Source: Pseudomonas veronii
GTDB taxonomy: Bacteria; Pseudomonadota; Gammaproteobacteria; Pseudomonadales; Pseudomonadaceae
Reading direction: 5' to 3'
NCBI RefSeq assembly: GCF_001439695.1
Contig: NZ_JYLL01000014.1
Location: forward strand, 62,001-126,000
Length of the DNA: 64,000 nucleotides
Part shown: positions 35,419 to 44,613 of the stretch, piece after piece
Position numbering within the stretch: the first letter of the stretch is position 1
Layout: every line of letters begins with the position of its first letter
The notes under the pieces: generated by a model
Told to the model about the DNA's origin: nothing
Database searches by the model: none
The model's input: the letters and a program-made list of their open reading frames with translations, nothing else
Translations under genes and position numbers: made by a program

Positions 35419-37950
35419 ATGGTCGAGCAAAAATTCAACAGCGGGATGCCAGTGATTGCCAACCTGGAGGACTTTGACAAAAACTCCGGTGGCTGGTTTG
35501 AACGGGTCATATTCCGTCATCGCATGGTGGTCGTCGTTGCCTGCTTGCTCGCCACTGTGGTGCTGGGCTTCTTCGCTACACGGCTGCAAGTCAATGCCAG
35601 CTTCGAAAAAATGATTCCCAGCTCCAGCCCTTACATCAAGAATTACCTGGCGTATAAAAACCAGTTGCCAGGCCTGGGCAACAGCATTCGCGTCGTGGTG
35701 GAAAACAAATCCGGTGATATCTACGACGCCGACTATCTGCTGGCGCTGCAAAAGGTCAACGACACCCTGTACCTGATTCCAGGCATCGACCGCTCCTGGA
35801 TGAAATCGCTGTGGATGCCCATCGTTCGCTGGAAAGAAGTGACGGAGGAGGGCATTGATGGCGGTGCGGTCATGCCATCGGATTACGACGGCAGTGACAA
35901 ATCGATCACGGCCTTGCGCCGCAACATTATGCGTTCCGGGATCATTGGCAACCTGGTGGCGAACGACGGCCGGTCGAGCATGATTGTCGCGCCGCTGCTC
36001 GATACCAATCCGCAGACCGGACAACCCCTGGATTACGGTGATTTTTCCAAGCAACTGGAAGCGCAGATTCGCTCGCTGGAAAGTGACAAAGTGGGCATCC
36101 ACATTGTGGGTTTCAGCAAGCTGGTGGGCGACCTGATCGACGGCCTGTATTCGGTCATGCTGTTCTTTGGCGCATCGGTACTGATCGCCGGGTTGTTCGT
36201 CTATTTCTATACACGCTGCCTGCGCAGTACCTTGCTGCTGGTGAGCGTGGCAGTGGCGGGGGTGGTGTGGTTGCTGGGTTTGATGCAACTCCTCGGCTAC
36301 GAACTGGACCCTTACTCCATCCTGGTGCCGTTCCTGATTTTTGCCATCGGGATCTCCCACGGCACGCAAAAAATGAACGGCATTCTTCAGGACATTGGCC
36401 GTGGCACCCATAAATACATTGCTGCGCGCTATACCTTCCGCCGCTTGTTTCTCACTGGCTTGACTGCGCTCCTGACCAATATCGTTGGTTTTGCCGTGCT
36501 GGTGATCATTGATATTCCGGTGATTCGCGACCTGGCACTGACCACCAGCATTGGTGTCGCCGTGCTGATTTTCACCAAGTTGCTGCTGATTCCGGTGGCG
36601 TTGTCGTACCTGGGCGTCAGTAAGAAAGCCGCGCGTATCGCCATCGCCAAAGATCAGGCCGGCGCAGAAAACCGCGGTTTTCTCGGGCGTCTGTGGAGCG
36701 GCCTGGATCGCTTCACCGAACGGCCGATGGCCACGGCGGTGATTGCCGTATCGCTGGTGGTGACGCTGATTGGCAGCGTGGTGATGATGCACCTCAAGGT
36801 CGGTGATCTGGATCCCGGTGCACCGGAGTTGCGTGCGGATTCGCGCTATAACCGCGATAACGCCTACATCACCAGCCACTACGGACTTTCCAGTGACCAG
36901 TTCGTGGTCATCATGAAGACCAACGAAGACAGCTGCCGTCTGTACCAGTCGCTGCAAAGCATGGACAAACTGGCCTGGCGCCTGCGCCAGACGCCTGGTG
37001 TACAAACCACCCAGTCGCTGGCCGAAACCGTGCGCATGATCAGCTCCGGCATGGCTGAAGGCAGCCCGAAATGGTTGAGCATCAGCCGCGACCAGGCGAT
37101 CACCAACTCGGCGGTGGATGCCGCGATGATTTCTGCACCGGGCATCACCAACCAGCAGTGCTCGGTCACTCCATTGATCGCCTACCTGGCTGATCACAAA
37201 GCCGACACACTGAGCCGGGTGTTGAAAGTTTCTGAAGAGTTCGCCAAGGAAAACAACACACCCGCTGGCGCCGAGCAGCCTGTGGAATTCCTCCTGGCTG
37301 CGGGTAATGCCGGGATCGAGGCCGCCACTAACATTGAGGTAGAGAAGGGCATCATCACCATGTACCTGGCCGTGTATGGCGCTACGGCCTTGCTCTGCCT
37401 GCTGACCTTCCGCAGTTGGCGCGCAACCCTGGTGGCGCTGATTCCTTTGCTGATGACTACGATCATCTGCAAGGCGCTGATGGTCTGGTTGGGGATCGGC
37501 CTGAAAGTAGCCACCTTGCCGGTAATCGCCGTGGGTGTCGGTGTCGGCGTGGACTACGCGCTGTATCTGCTCAGTGTGCAACTGGCGGTGCAGGAACGCG
37601 GTGGAAGCCTGGCGGTTGCGTATCGCCGCTCGCTGGATTTCACCGGTCGGGTCGTGGCGCTCGTTGGCCTGACCATGGCCGCCGGGGTGATTACCTGGGC
37701 CTGGTCGCCGATCAAGTTCCAGGCGGACATGGGCATTCTGCTGACCTTCATGTTCCTGTGGAACATGCTCGGTGCGCTGGTGCTGATCCCGGCCCTCTCG
37801 CATTACCTGCTCAACCCGAAAGGCAACTCCAAGGCCGGCGTGACCCTCGATCTGGAGGACGCGCGCGCCCAACAGGAACCGCGCAAACCCGCGGCCAGCG
37901 CACCTGCACCCCAATTGACCGAGCTCGCCTTACCCCGGCGTGTCCGCTGA
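35419..37950 (+). CDS. RND superfamily transporter (MMPL/SSD-like)
   Basis: An 843-residue inner-membrane transporter of the RND superfamily, of the short MMPL-like type. TM1 is at about residues 36-55 (VVVVACLLATVVLGFF), followed by a large periplasmic domain, a five-helix block from about residue 240 (GASVLIAGLFVYFYTRC to GISHGTQKMNG), a second periplasmic domain and a second helix block after about residue 650. Members move hopanoids, lipids or hydrophobic acids. With the exported YCF48-like, DUF1329 and DUF1302 proteins it could form an envelope-spanning path. Direction of transport is not known. Confidence 0.85.
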   Translation: MVEQKFNSGMPVIANLEDFDKNSGGWFERVIFRHRMVVVVACLLATVVLGFFATRLQVNASFEKMIPSSSPYIKNYLAYKNQLPGLGNSIRVVVENKSGDIYDADYLLALQKVNDTLYLIPGIDRSWMKSLWMPIVRWKEVTEEGIDGGAVMPSDYDGSDKSITALRRNIMRSGIIGNLVANDGRSSMIVAPLLDTNPQTGQPLDYGDFSKQLEAQIRSLESDKVGIHIVGFSKLVGDLIDGLYSVMLFFGASVLIAGLFVYFYTRCLRSTLLLVSVAVAGVVWLLGLMQLLGYELDPYSILVPFLIFAIGISHGTQKMNGILQDIGRGTHKYIAARYTFRRLFLTGLTALLTNIVGFAVLVIIDIPVIRDLALTTSIGVAVLIFTKLLLIPVALSYLGVSKKAARIAIAKDQAGAENRGFLGRLWSGLDRFTERPMATAVIAVSLVVTLIGSVVMMHLKVGDLDPGAPELRADSRYNRDNAYITSHYGLSSDQFVVIMKTNEDSCRLYQSLQSMDKLAWRLRQTPGVQTTQSLAETVRMISSGMAEGSPKWLSISRDQAITNSAVDAAMISAPGITNQQCSVTPLIAYLADHKADTLSRVLKVSEEFAKENNTPAGAEQPVEFLLAAGNAGIEAATNIEVEKGIITMYLAVYGATALLCLLTFRSWRATLVALIPLLMTTIICKALMVWLGIGLKVATLPVIAVGVGVGVDYALYLLSVQLAVQERGGSLAVAYRRSLDFTGRVVALVGLTMAAGVITWAWSPIKFQADMGILLTFMFLWNMLGALVLIPALSHYLLNPKGNSKAGVTLDLEDARAQQEPRKPAASAPAPQLTELALPRRVR

Positions 37951-37996
37951 CTAATAGCCGGGCACAGACCTGGCTGGCAACTGCAAGGAGAGAACA

Positions 37997-38968
37997 ATGT
38001 TCGAGTTATTGATGAGTGCCGACATGATGGTTCCGGACCCGGACGGCATGACGGAAATGTTGGTCGACAAGCTCGGCATCTACAAACACGAACGCTGGCG
38101 CCAGGCGTTCGATAATCACCCGTATATTGCGCATTTCCTGCGGGTACACAAATCCCTCGCGGTGTCGCCTACGCGCATCGAACCGCAGTGGCACCTGGAT
38201 CGGCCGAACCCCGGTGATCCGTTGTTCCATGACTTTCTGGAAAGCCTGAAGGATTTCCAGGGGCATCATCGGCCGATGATCACGCACTCCATCGTGCTGG
38301 CCCTGCACGGGGACAAGTTCGACGCGCTGGTAGACAAACTGATGCGTCGTCGCTTGCCTTTCCGCATGGCGCAGCGCACCCCGGAAATGCCCTTCGACCG
38401 CTTATGGCTGGGTGCCACTCCCGAGCAACCGTATTACCAGCCCACGGTGGATGGCGGTTTGTGCATTGAGATCATGCCGACCGAGCCTTTGCAGATGCCG
38501 CCGGAAACGTATCAGTTGCCACCGATGCAGCCGCGTGATCTCAAGCCCGGCGACATGGTCCGCGTCACCGCCCGTGGCTTCCTGGTACGCGACCTCGATG
38601 AAACCCTGCGTAAGGTCTCGACCAACCTCGATTGGGAACCGAGCGGGCCGGTCGAGAGCATCGGCAGCGAAGGTTACCGCCGTGCGCGTATGGGTTTCAC
38701 CGTGCCGAACAGTGCCACCCTCGATGTCCTCGAGGCGACCTACTGGAACACCGACGCCGGCCACTACGTCAATAACTGGGGGCCGGGTCCGTACTACATC
38801 CGCATCGGTGTCAACGATCTGGCTGCCAAGGCCGAGGATCTGCGGTCACGCGGCACGCGGTTCCAGTGGATCGAATCCTCCGAGGCCGTCGGCGGCCGTG
38901 CGTTGATCAAGATCGACCCACAAGAACTCAATGGCCAGGTCTTCGAGTTCGAGGAGTGCCCTGTATGA
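37997..38968 (+). CDS. VOC (glyoxalase/bleomycin resistance) superfamily protein
   Basis: A 323-residue protein with a two-module vicinal-oxygen-chelate look; the C-terminal module reads YYIRIGVNDLAAKAEDLRSRGTRF and ends QVFEFEECPV, as in VOC proteins. Ligand His/Glu residues are hard to assign and it is clearly not close to the extradiol dioxygenase at 53613. GGAG lies upstream. Its stop overlaps the ATG of the enoyl-CoA hydratase gene (ATGA). It could be an isomerase/epimerase or a lyase; I do not recognise the exact family. Confidence 0.6.
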   Translation: MFELLMSADMMVPDPDGMTEMLVDKLGIYKHERWRQAFDNHPYIAHFLRVHKSLAVSPTRIEPQWHLDRPNPGDPLFHDFLESLKDFQGHHRPMITHSIVLALHGDKFDALVDKLMRRRLPFRMAQRTPEMPFDRLWLGATPEQPYYQPTVDGGLCIEIMPTEPLQMPPETYQLPPMQPRDLKPGDMVRVTARGFLVRDLDETLRKVSTNLDWEPSGPVESIGSEGYRRARMGFTVPNSATLDVLEATYWNTDAGHYVNNWGPGPYYIRIGVNDLAAKAEDLRSRGTRFQWIESSEAVGGRALIKIDPQELNGQVFEFEECPV

Positions 38969-39783
38969 GCACAGCGCAAGAACCGCAGTCTCCCGTTTTG
39001 ATCAACGATGCGGTGCGCCTTGAGCGTGATGCCATGGTGGGTTGGGTGGTACTGACCCGGCCCCGGCAGATCAACGCCATCAACGACGATATTCGTCAGG
39101 GCGTGCCGCAAGCACTGGCGCTGTTGCAGCAAGACCCGGACATTCGCGTGATCGTGATTCGCGGGGAAGGTGAGCGAGGCTTTTGTGCGGGTGCTGATAT
39201 CAAGGAGCGTCGTGGCCCGGAATCGAGCCTGCAAGTGCGGCAGCGCATGGAACAGGTGCGCTGGATCGAAGCGCTGGATGGCATCAGCAAACCGGTGATC
39301 GCTGCCATTCATGGTTATTGCATGGGCGGTGGGTTGGAACTGGTGCTGGCGTGTGACATCCGCTTCGCCGCGCCCGATGCCGTGTTCGCCCTGCCGGAAA
39401 CCGGCCTGGGGCTGATTCCCGGCGGCGGCGGTACGCAACGACTGTCCCGAGTGGTGGCGCCGGGTCAGGCATTGGACATGTTGCTCACCGGTGACCGGGT
39501 GGGCGCCGAACAAGCGCAGCGCATTGGTCTGGTCAGCCGCCTGGCCAGCGACAACGCCAGCCTGCTGGACGAAGTACGGGCCTTTGCTCAGCGCATCGCC
39601 GTCAAACCACCCACCGCGTCGGCGTTTGTCAAACAGGCAGCACGGGCGGCGCTGGACATGGACCTCAAACGTGGCCTGGACCTGGAGCTTGATCTGTTCG
39701 CCTTGCTGGCCCCGACCAAGGATGCCCGCGAGGCGGCCCAGGCGTTCAGTGAACGGCGCGAACCGCGATTTACCGGCGAGTAA
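38965..39783 (+). CDS. Enoyl-CoA hydratase/isomerase (crotonase) family protein
   Basis: A 272-residue crotonase-fold protein. Oxyanion-hole and active-site segments are GFCAGADIKERRG, IHGYCMGGGLELVLACD and PETGLGLIPGGGGTQRL, including both Glu positions typical of hydratases. It hydrates 2,3-enoyl-CoA in beta-oxidation-like steps, here probably during breakdown of the alicyclic rings or side chain. The ATG at 38965 overlaps the stop of the VOC gene; the longer frame from 38866 is rejected. Confidence 0.88.
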   Translation: MSTAQEPQSPVLINDAVRLERDAMVGWVVLTRPRQINAINDDIRQGVPQALALLQQDPDIRVIVIRGEGERGFCAGADIKERRGPESSLQVRQRMEQVRWIEALDGISKPVIAAIHGYCMGGGLELVLACDIRFAAPDAVFALPETGLGLIPGGGGTQRLSRVVAPGQALDMLLTGDRVGAEQAQRIGLVSRLASDNASLLDEVRAFAQRIAVKPPTASAFVKQAARAALDMDLKRGLDLELDLFALLAPTKDAREAAQAFSERREPRFTGE

Positions 39784-39795
39784 AGCGCCACTCAA

Positions 39796-39803
39796 AACAA
39801 TAA
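39796..39803 (+). promoter_or_regulatory. AANAANAA motif before the SDR at 39814
   Basis: AACAATAA precedes the AAGGA ribosome site by one base or overlaps it. Confidence 0.5.
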
Positions 39804-39813
39804 GGAACAGAGC

Positions 39814-40635
39814 ATGAGCACAGGAAAACTGGCAGGACGAGTGGCCATTATTACCGGCTCCGGTGGCGGCCTGGGCGCTGAGTGCGCACGGGTGCTGGCG
39901 TCGCATGGTGCAAGTATTGCGGTGGTCGATATCAATTTCGAGGGGGCCACAGCTGTGGCCCAGTCACTCCTCGCCGAGGGGCATCAAGCCTTGGCGATCG
40001 CCACCGACGTCTCCTCGGAAGACGCCGTGCGCGCGATGGTTGCTCAGGTTAAACAGCATTTCGGCCGTATCGACATTCTGCACAACAACGCGGCGATCCT
40101 GAACGCCGAGCAACGTCAGCTAGACCGCGATTTCGTCAACCTCGACATGCAGGCCTGGGACCGCGCCATCGCCGTCAACCTGCGTGGCGCGGTGCTGTGC
40201 ACCAAGCATGTGATTCCGGTCATGCTGGAGAACGGCAAGGGCTCGATTATCTTCGCCACCTCGGGTCTGGGCATGCAGGGCGATATGTCCCTGACCGGCT
40301 ACGCCACCTCCAAGGCGGGGCTGATGATGCTGCCGCGCATGGTCGCCTCGCAATACGGCAAACAAGGCATTCGCGGCAACGCCGTGCAGATCGGCCTGGC
40401 GCCTTCGGAACACGCCATGCCTGAACCCTTGCTCGACATCCTGCGCGACAACCACTGCACTGCCGAGCTGGGCACGCCTCGGCAGATTGCCGATGTGGTG
40501 GCGTTCCTGGCCAGTGACGAATCCTCATTTGTCACGGGCACCACGCTGGTCGCTGATGGTGGTTTCAGCAGCCACACCCCCTCCCTGGTGGCGATGCGCG
40601 CGCTGTTTGCGCAGATGGGCCGCACCGGCATGTAA
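39814..40635 (+). CDS. SDR family oxidoreductase
   Basis: A 273-residue classical SDR: TGSGGGLG cofactor motif, HNNAAILN, catalytic SLTGYATSKAGL. It follows the enoyl-CoA hydratase by 30 bases and could serve as the 3-hydroxyacyl-CoA dehydrogenase or a ring ketoreductase of the same pathway; inference only. Confidence 0.85.
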   Translation: MSTGKLAGRVAIITGSGGGLGAECARVLASHGASIAVVDINFEGATAVAQSLLAEGHQALAIATDVSSEDAVRAMVAQVKQHFGRIDILHNNAAILNAEQRQLDRDFVNLDMQAWDRAIAVNLRGAVLCTKHVIPVMLENGKGSIIFATSGLGMQGDMSLTGYATSKAGLMMLPRMVASQYGKQGIRGNAVQIGLAPSEHAMPEPLLDILRDNHCTAELGTPRQIADVVAFLASDESSFVTGTTLVADGGFSSHTPSLVAMRALFAQMGRTGM

Positions 40636-40732
40636 CCCTTGCCCGGCGCATCCCGTGCGGTGCGCCGCGGCTGATCTTTGCCGCCATAGCCGCCGCGCGC
40701 CGCTGTGGTTGAACTCGACTTGGAATTAATTG

Positions 40733-42337
40733 ATGAACCAGAACCAAAATGCGAGCACTACGGATTTTGATGTGATCATCGTCGGCGGTGGCACCAATGG
40801 CCTTTCGGCTGGCTGCTACCTGGGCCTGGAAGGCAAGAAGGTGCTGGTTCTGGAGGCATTGGACAAGGTCGGCGGGATGGCCTCCTCGGGTTACCTGATA
40901 CCCGAAGCGCCGCAGCATCTGGTTCATCCCTGTGCCCTGGACATGATGTCGATGCGCGTGCATTCCCATGTGCCAGCGGAGCTGGGACTTGATCGACACG
41001 GTTTCAAATCGATAGAGCTTGCGCCGGGGTATGTGTACTTGCATCCGGATGGCCAATCTCTGATCTTCTGGCGCGATCGCGAGAAAACCGCCGCCGAGAT
41101 CCGCCGGTTCAGCAGCAAGGATGCCGAGGCGTTTCTGCAGTTCATGAAAGTCATCGACATGTTCCTCGATATCGCGCTGCCGATGATGCGTGTCGACCCG
41201 GCCAAAACAAACCTCGGCGTGAAGCTGAAAATGCTTGGCACCGCCATCAAACACAAAGCGCTGAAACCCGAGCTGATGGCGCTGATGACAGGCTCCGCGT
41301 TGCAGGCGGCACGTGAGCGCTTCGAGCATCCGGTGACCATTTCCGCGATGTGTGCACTCACTGGGCTGGCAGGGGATATCAGCGCCGATGGCGGTGGCAT
41401 CTATTACGCCTTGCTCGGTTTCCTTCATCGTTTTGGCGTGGGCCGGGTATTGGGTGGCATGCAGCAGTTGAGCAATGCCATGCAGACTCGACTGGAAGAG
41501 CTGGGCGGGCAAGTGCTGGTGTCGGCCAGCGTCAGTGAAATCGTTGCCAGGGACGGTCTGATCAAAGGCGTGAAACTGGCTGATGGTCGTCAGTTCACCG
41601 CACGTGCGGTCATTGCCGGCTGCCACCCCAAGCCGGCGTTGGACATGGTTACCCGTGGTGAAATCCCTCAACACCTGCTGACCCGTATCGCCATGGCACC
41701 TGCTAACGGCAGAGGGTCGGGACCATTGAAGGTGGATGTTGCCCTGCGTGGGCAGATTTCTTTGCCGCGTTTTGCTGCCATTCGCGGCGATGGCGTGGAT
41801 TTGCGTAAAACCGTCATGCTGATCGGCACCGAAGAAGCCGTGCTGGAAAACTTCGCCGCCTGCGCCCGTGGTGAAGTACCGAAGTTGCCCTATATCACCG
41901 TGGCCGCACCCAGTGCGGCCGACCCTTCACAAGCGCCAACCGGGCAGGATGTGTTGTACATCTATCCGCCGGTGATGCCGGTGAATCCCAATGAAGGTTG
42001 GGACGCGCTGCGTGAGCGGGTGGCCGACCAGGTGCAGGAACAGCTGTATGACTACATCGATGGGATCGAGGGGCAGGTGATTGGCCGACATATCGAGGCT
42101 GCTCCGGATTTTACTGCGCGCTTGAACACGGTGAATGGCTGCGTGGTGCATATCGACACCACCTCGATGCGCTCGAGCACCATGCGCCCGGCGTACGGTT
42201 TGGGAGGCGATACCTTGCCGGTGGCGGGACTGTATTTAGGGAGTGCCGGCATTCATCCGGGCGGTGGGGTAAACGGCATGGCCGGGCGGTTGGCGGCCAA
42301 GCGGGTGAGCAAGTATTTGCGTAAAAAGGCTGACTGA
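40733..42337 (+). CDS. Phytoene-desaturase-like FAD-dependent oxidoreductase
   Basis: A 534-residue flavoprotein of the carotenoid/retinoid oxidoreductase type. The FAD motif VIIVGGGTNGLSAGCYLG is at residues 15-32 with LVLEALDKVGG next, and the C-terminal FAD segment is GDTLPVAGLYLGSAGIHPGGG. Family members desaturate or saturate isoprenoid chains and rings. In a terpenoid cluster this is a good candidate for ring dehydrogenation. ATG 40733 is used; the TTG at 40730 is rejected. It follows the SDR by about 100 bases and is the last gene before the repeat at 42374. Confidence 0.82.
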   Translation: MNQNQNASTTDFDVIIVGGGTNGLSAGCYLGLEGKKVLVLEALDKVGGMASSGYLIPEAPQHLVHPCALDMMSMRVHSHVPAELGLDRHGFKSIELAPGYVYLHPDGQSLIFWRDREKTAAEIRRFSSKDAEAFLQFMKVIDMFLDIALPMMRVDPAKTNLGVKLKMLGTAIKHKALKPELMALMTGSALQAARERFEHPVTISAMCALTGLAGDISADGGGIYYALLGFLHRFGVGRVLGGMQQLSNAMQTRLEELGGQVLVSASVSEIVARDGLIKGVKLADGRQFTARAVIAGCHPKPALDMVTRGEIPQHLLTRIAMAPANGRGSGPLKVDVALRGQISLPRFAAIRGDGVDLRKTVMLIGTEEAVLENFAACARGEVPKLPYITVAAPSAADPSQAPTGQDVLYIYPPVMPVNPNEGWDALRERVADQVQEQLYDYIDGIEGQVIGRHIEAAPDFTARLNTVNGCVVHIDTTSMRSSTMRPAYGLGGDTLPVAGLYLGSAGIHPGGGVNGMAGRLAAKRVSKYLRKKAD

Positions 42338-42373
42338 AGCGGGTCGCTGATTCCAAGCCCCTAAGCAACCCCC

Positions 42374-42403
42374 CCCTGTGGGAACAAGCCTGCTTCCACA
42401 GGG
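42374..42403. repeat. REP-like palindrome (CCTGTGGGA family)
   Basis: CCCTGTGG pairs with CCACAGGG and inner AAGC with GCTT, with a GAAC bulge, preceded by a run of C. This is the common Pseudomonas small intergenic repeat. It sits between convergent gene ends (42337 and 42437) and may act as a terminator. Confidence 0.65.
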
Positions 42404-42436
42404 AAAGCTCATTGGGCGAGAGTGTGTGAACGGTGC

Positions 42437-43102
42437 TTAAACGCCGTCGACGTTTTTTTCTGCGCCCAGCGAAATACTCGCCAGCACAAAATCCGCCGAG
42501 TACTGACGCCAGGTGGCCATGCCTTGCTCCGAGTCCGTATCCAGCCCGGCAAGTGCCGACATCGAATAGCGGTTGGTGAACCAGCCAGTAGTCACCAGCG
42601 AAGCGCTGGCCAACAACAGGCGCGGGTTGATGTCTGCGCGAAAATCACCACTGGCCGCACCCCGCAACAAAATCGCGTCGAGCTTGGCGATCAGCTTCGG
42701 TGCCATTTCCAGAAAATGGTTGCGAGGTGTTTCGTGGGTGTCATGGTAGCGAATGCCTTCCAGCGCCAGGCTGCCGAGGAAGGGGTCCAGACGGTACTGG
42801 TCAAAAAAATGGTTGAGCACGGCGCGCATCGCCACTGGCGGTGAAAGCTCTTCGACATTGAGGTTGACCAGCTCGGACATGATGTTGTCCGAAGACTCAT
42901 CCAGTACCGCTACAAACAGGCCTTCCTTGGAGTTGTAGTAGTGGTAGACCAGCTGTTTGGTAACGCCGGCTTCCCGGGCAATTTCTTCCACGCGCGCACC
43001 GGCCAGGCCTTTTCTGGCGAACTCCACGCGCGCTGCCGCGAGCAGGCGATTCATCGTATTGCGTTTGCCCTGTTCGCCACCTTCTCCTGCCTTTACCGCC
43101 AC
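42437..43102 (-). CDS. TetR family transcriptional regulator
   Basis: A 221-residue TetR-type repressor. The helix-turn-helix is GARVEEIAREAGVTKQLVYHYYNSKEGLF, followed by a helical ligand domain. GTG at 43102 is used; a GTG at about 43078 or the ATG of MNRLLAAARV could be the real start. It is divergent from the P450 gene across a perfect palindrome (43165-43191), which is probably its operator, so it likely controls both itself and the P450 operon. In BKME-9 a TetR gene (ditK) belongs to the dit set, but I cannot tell if this is the orthologue. Confidence 0.85.
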   Translation of the reverse strand: MAVKAGEGGEQGKRNTMNRLLAAARVEFARKGLAGARVEEIAREAGVTKQLVYHYYNSKEGLFVAVLDESSDNIMSELVNLNVEELSPPVAMRAVLNHFFDQYRLDPFLGSLALEGIRYHDTHETPRNHFLEMAPKLIAKLDAILLRGAASGDFRADINPRLLLASASLVTTGWFTNRYSMSALAGLDTDSEQGMATWRQYSADFVLASISLGAEKNVDGV

Positions 43103-43164
43103 CTCGTCCTCCTCATGCCAGTTTTGGCCAGGTTATTCACACCTTGAAGCATTTCCCCGGGGGC

Positions 43165-43191
43165 CTTCGTTTGACCCCAAGTCAAACGAAG
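43165..43191. promoter_or_regulatory. Perfect 11-bp inverted repeat, probable TetR operator
   Basis: CTTCGTTTGAC (43165-43175), five bases, GTCAAACGAAG (43181-43191). It lies 63 bases before the TetR start and 94 bases before the P450 start, the normal place for an autoregulated divergent operator. Confidence 0.75.
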
Positions 43192-43253
43192 CGGACTACC
43201 GGCGCAGACACAACCACATACCATGGGTCGGCAGCCGGACAATCTTGGTGTGC

Positions 43254-43270
43254 AAGAAGAATAAAAACAA
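43254..43270 (+). promoter_or_regulatory. Cluster of AANAANAA motifs before the P450 gene
   Basis: AAGAAGAATAAAAACAA holds four overlapping matches, 15-31 bases before the ATG and next to the AGGAG ribosome site. Confidence 0.65.
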
Positions 43271-43284
43271 GACAGGAGCTCCTG

Positions 43285-44562
43285 ATGAGCAACGAAAGCG
43301 CAGCACTGGACCTGGCAACCGCATACTCCGCTGTGTCGGAAATGTATCGGGGCACCGACCTGGATATTCACGCGGTGTGCCGCGAGCAACGGCTGAAATC
43401 GCCCATCTATGAAGGCGACTTCATCACCCAGTTTGGCGTGCCGACGAATGCCGGCACCCAGCAGGGCACTCGCCCGACCTTCGCCTTGTTCAAATACCAG
43501 GATGTAATGACTGTCCTGCGCGATGGTGCGACCTATACCAGCGGTTTTATTGCCGAAGGTCTTGGCGCGTTTTTCGATGGTTTGATCATTCTTGCCATGG
43601 ACGGTGACGAGCACCGTAAGGTGCGCGCCTTGCTGCAACCGGCCTTTATGCCGGAGACCGTGAACAAGTGGCGCCCGCAGATCGATCAAGTGATTCGCGA
43701 GGAGTACATCCAGCCGATGTTGCCGGCAAAGAAGGCCGACTTGATGAAGTTCGGCCTCGAGCTGCCGATTCGCGTCATGTACGCTTTGATGGGCTTCCCC
43801 TCGGATGAGCCCTCCAAGTACAAGCAATACGCCGCGTGGGCCTTGGCCATTGTCGGCGGCAACCAGATTGACCCGAGCAAAATGGTTGAAGCGCGACGTC
43901 AGGCCGGCATCGCTGTCAAAGGTCTGTACGACGCGCTTGCCGAGGTGGTGGTGCAACGTCGTGCCGAGGGCAGCCAGGGCGATGATGTGGTCGGGCGTTT
44001 GCTGCGCGCGGAGTACGAAGGGCGCACGCTGGATGACCACGAGGTGATCACCTTCACTCGCTCGCTTTTGCCAGCCGCGGGCGAAACCACCACGCGCATG
44101 TTTGGCTCGGTAATGACTTTGCTCTTGACCACGCCCGGCTTGCTGGAACGCGTCAAGGCCGACCGCTCATTGATCGGCAAGCTGATGGACGAAACCACGC
44201 GCTTTGAACCCGTGGCCACTTTCAAGGTGCGCGAAACCGCCCGGGAAGTGGAATTTCACGGCGTGAAAATCCCCAAGGGTTCGTTCGTCCAGTGCATGGT
44301 GGTGTCCGCCAACCGCGACGAAGATGCGTTTGAAAACCCTGAGGTATTCGACATTGATCGCAAGCCAAAACCCTCCTTTGGTTTTGGCTTCGGCCCGCAC
44401 ATGTGTATCGGTCAGTTCGTCGCCAAAGTGGAAATCAGCTGCGCTGTCAACGCCATCCTCGACCTCTTTCCCAACTTGCGACTCGACCCGAGCCAACCCG
44501 TCCCGCAGATCGGCGGAGCGCAATTGCGAGGCGTGTCCACGCTCCCGGTGATCTGGGACTGA
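43285..44562 (+). CDS. ditQ: Cytochrome P450 (DitQ-like)
   Basis: A 425-residue soluble bacterial P450. The I-helix oxygen-activation motif is AGETT (Ala265-Thr269), the ExxR pair is Glu303/Arg306 and the heme ligand is Cys374 in FGFGFGPHMCIG. Upstream in-frame codons from 43144 cross the operator region and are rejected; AGGAG lies before ATG 43285. In the dit pathway of BKME-9 and LB400, CYP226 P450s (DitQ, DitU) hydroxylate dehydroabietic and abietic acids. The genomic setting, not sequence comparison, makes me suggest DitQ. A ferredoxin and ferredoxin reductase that could serve it are at 49271-50847. Confidence 0.8.
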   Translation: MSNESAALDLATAYSAVSEMYRGTDLDIHAVCREQRLKSPIYEGDFITQFGVPTNAGTQQGTRPTFALFKYQDVMTVLRDGATYTSGFIAEGLGAFFDGLIILAMDGDEHRKVRALLQPAFMPETVNKWRPQIDQVIREEYIQPMLPAKKADLMKFGLELPIRVMYALMGFPSDEPSKYKQYAAWALAIVGGNQIDPSKMVEARRQAGIAVKGLYDALAEVVVQRRAEGSQGDDVVGRLLRAEYEGRTLDDHEVITFTRSLLPAAGETTTRMFGSVMTLLLTTPGLLERVKADRSLIGKLMDETTRFEPVATFKVRETAREVEFHGVKIPKGSFVQCMVVSANRDEDAFENPEVFDIDRKPKPSFGFGFGPHMCIGQFVAKVEISCAVNAILDLFPNLRLDPSQPVPQIGGAQLRGVSTLPVIWD

Positions 44563-44591
44563 ATCACGCTGTAATCCCGTTTCCCTGCCTC

Positions 44592-44602
44592 AACAAAAAC
44601 AA
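44592..44602 (+). promoter_or_regulatory. AANAANAA motifs before the CrtC/lipocalin-like gene
   Basis: AACAAAAACAA contains two overlapping matches, 12-22 bases before the ATG. Confidence 0.5.
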
Positions 44603-44613
44603 CAGAGGGCATC

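Noticed and set aside
35380..37914. 844-codon open frame on the minus strand
   Set aside because: It lies fully antisense to the RND transporter, has no ribosome site and its product is His/Gln/Arg-rich with no family signal. Long shadow frames are expected in GC-rich coding DNA.
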